Shown in pieces: positions 51,623 through 51,807 of a DNA stretch of 51,807 nt; the stretch's first letter is position 1; each line of letters opens with the position of its first letter. The notes below the pieces were generated by a model, which was not told the origin of the DNA, ran no database searches, and worked only from the letters and a program-made list of their open reading frames with translations. The translations under genes were made by a program, and so were the position numbers. This DNA is from Bacteroidales bacterium (GTDB taxonomy: Bacteria > Bacteroidota > Bacteroidia > Bacteroidales > P3), in contig JAFXMW010000143.1 of the NCBI GenBank assembly GCA_017530105.1, positions 1-51,807 of the forward strand, written 5' to 3'.

Positions 51623-51807
51623 ATGTCTGAAATTGCAACGAAAGTAAAAGCTATCATTGTTGATAAGCTCGGTGTTGATGAAAAAGATGTTACGCTGGAA
51701 GCCAGCTTCACAAATGATCTCGGCGCTGACTCTTTGGACACTGTTGAATTGATTATGGAACTTGAGAAGGAATTTGACATCCAGATTCCCGATGAAGAGG
51801 CTGAAAA
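51623..51807 (+). CDS. acpP: Acyl carrier protein, 3' end cut off by the window
   Basis: Sixty-one codons are visible, starting [20 protein letters not shown]. '[20 protein letters not shown]' contains the Asp-Ser-Leu site where phosphopantetheine is attached, and '[11 protein letters not shown]' continues helix III. The full protein should be about 78 residues, so the last 17 or so lie beyond the window. It carries growing fatty-acyl chains in lipid synthesis; fabF often follows it, but this cannot be checked here. Confidence 0.96.
   Translation, partial: MSEIATKVKAIIVDKLGVDEKDVTLEASFTNDLGADSLDTVELIMELEKEFDIQIPDEEAE

Noticed and set aside
1..51807. tRNA, rRNA, insertion sequence or prophage
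   Set aside because: I found no tRNA-like cloverleaf, rRNA stretch, transposase, integrase or phage structural gene on either strand, though reading by eye could miss a diverged tRNA.

Overview
The window reads as a chromosome segment of an anaerobic member of the Bacteroidota, most likely an uncultured or lightly studied Bacteroidales. Four things support this. Promoters follow the Bacteroidota pattern (a TAnnTTTG element, usually TATCTTTG or TATTTTTG, just upstream of genes, with few Shine-Dalgarno sequences). Several secreted proteins end in a type IX secretion (T9SS) sorting domain with the 'YPNP' start. Fimbrillin-like, FISUMP-like, BspA-like and OmpA-type surface proteins are abundant. 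A class III (oxygen-sensitive) ribonucleotide reductase is present. I saw no phage, integrase, transposase, CRISPR array, tRNA or rRNA.

Layout. 1-3.4 kb: a cut-off DUF2798 gene, a small coiled-coil gene, and a divergent AraC regulator facing two HXXEE membrane proteins; a decayed copy of the coiled-coil gene's tail lies on the far side of this cassette. 3.4-5.9 kb (minus): a class M sirtuin (SirTM), a zinc macrodomain hydrolase and an HxlR regulator with overlapping ends, then a cupin with a palindromic operator-like site upstream. This looks like a reversible protein ADP-ribosylation module. 6.1-7.8 kb: a 53-residue small protein and a fimbrillin-like lipoprotein. 7.9-10.5 kb: nrdG and nrdD. 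10.6-13.7 kb: a textbook cobalamin riboswitch ahead of a T9SS-secreted protein built of four repeats of about 150 residues, a candidate cobalamin-capture protein. 13.7-14.7 kb: a patatin.

14.9-27.8 kb is a long minus-strand run. Read in transcription order it holds a Wza-like exporter, a Wzc-like tyrosine kinase with a Gly-Tyr repeat tail, rfbA-rfbC-rfbD (dTDP-rhamnose), a sugar acetyltransferase, and then three envelope genes ending in a 1467-residue BspA/InlB-repeat T9SS protein. 28.2-36.5 kb (plus): a sugar nucleotidyltransferase, an AddB-like nuclease, an OmpA/TPR lipoprotein, pssA, queA and a ComF-type phosphoribosyltransferase. 36.7-41.2 kb (plus): four tightly spaced secreted or outer-membrane genes. 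41.3-46.5 kb: a MutS-like ATPase, rpsU (with a rare strong Shine-Dalgarno), rpmB, mutY, ssb and pgi. 46.7-51.3 kb: an OmpA-family protein, then a translationally coupled purN / glycosyltransferase / OmpA-like operon on the minus strand. acpP runs off the right edge.

The most interesting items are the cobalamin-riboswitch repeat protein, the SirTM / zinc macrodomain / HxlR / cupin module with its operator-like palindrome, and two families of nested palindromic intergenic repeats (62 bp identical copies at 3.3 and 14.8 kb; 107 bp copies at 36.5 and 48.2 kb) that are built alike but share no sequence.
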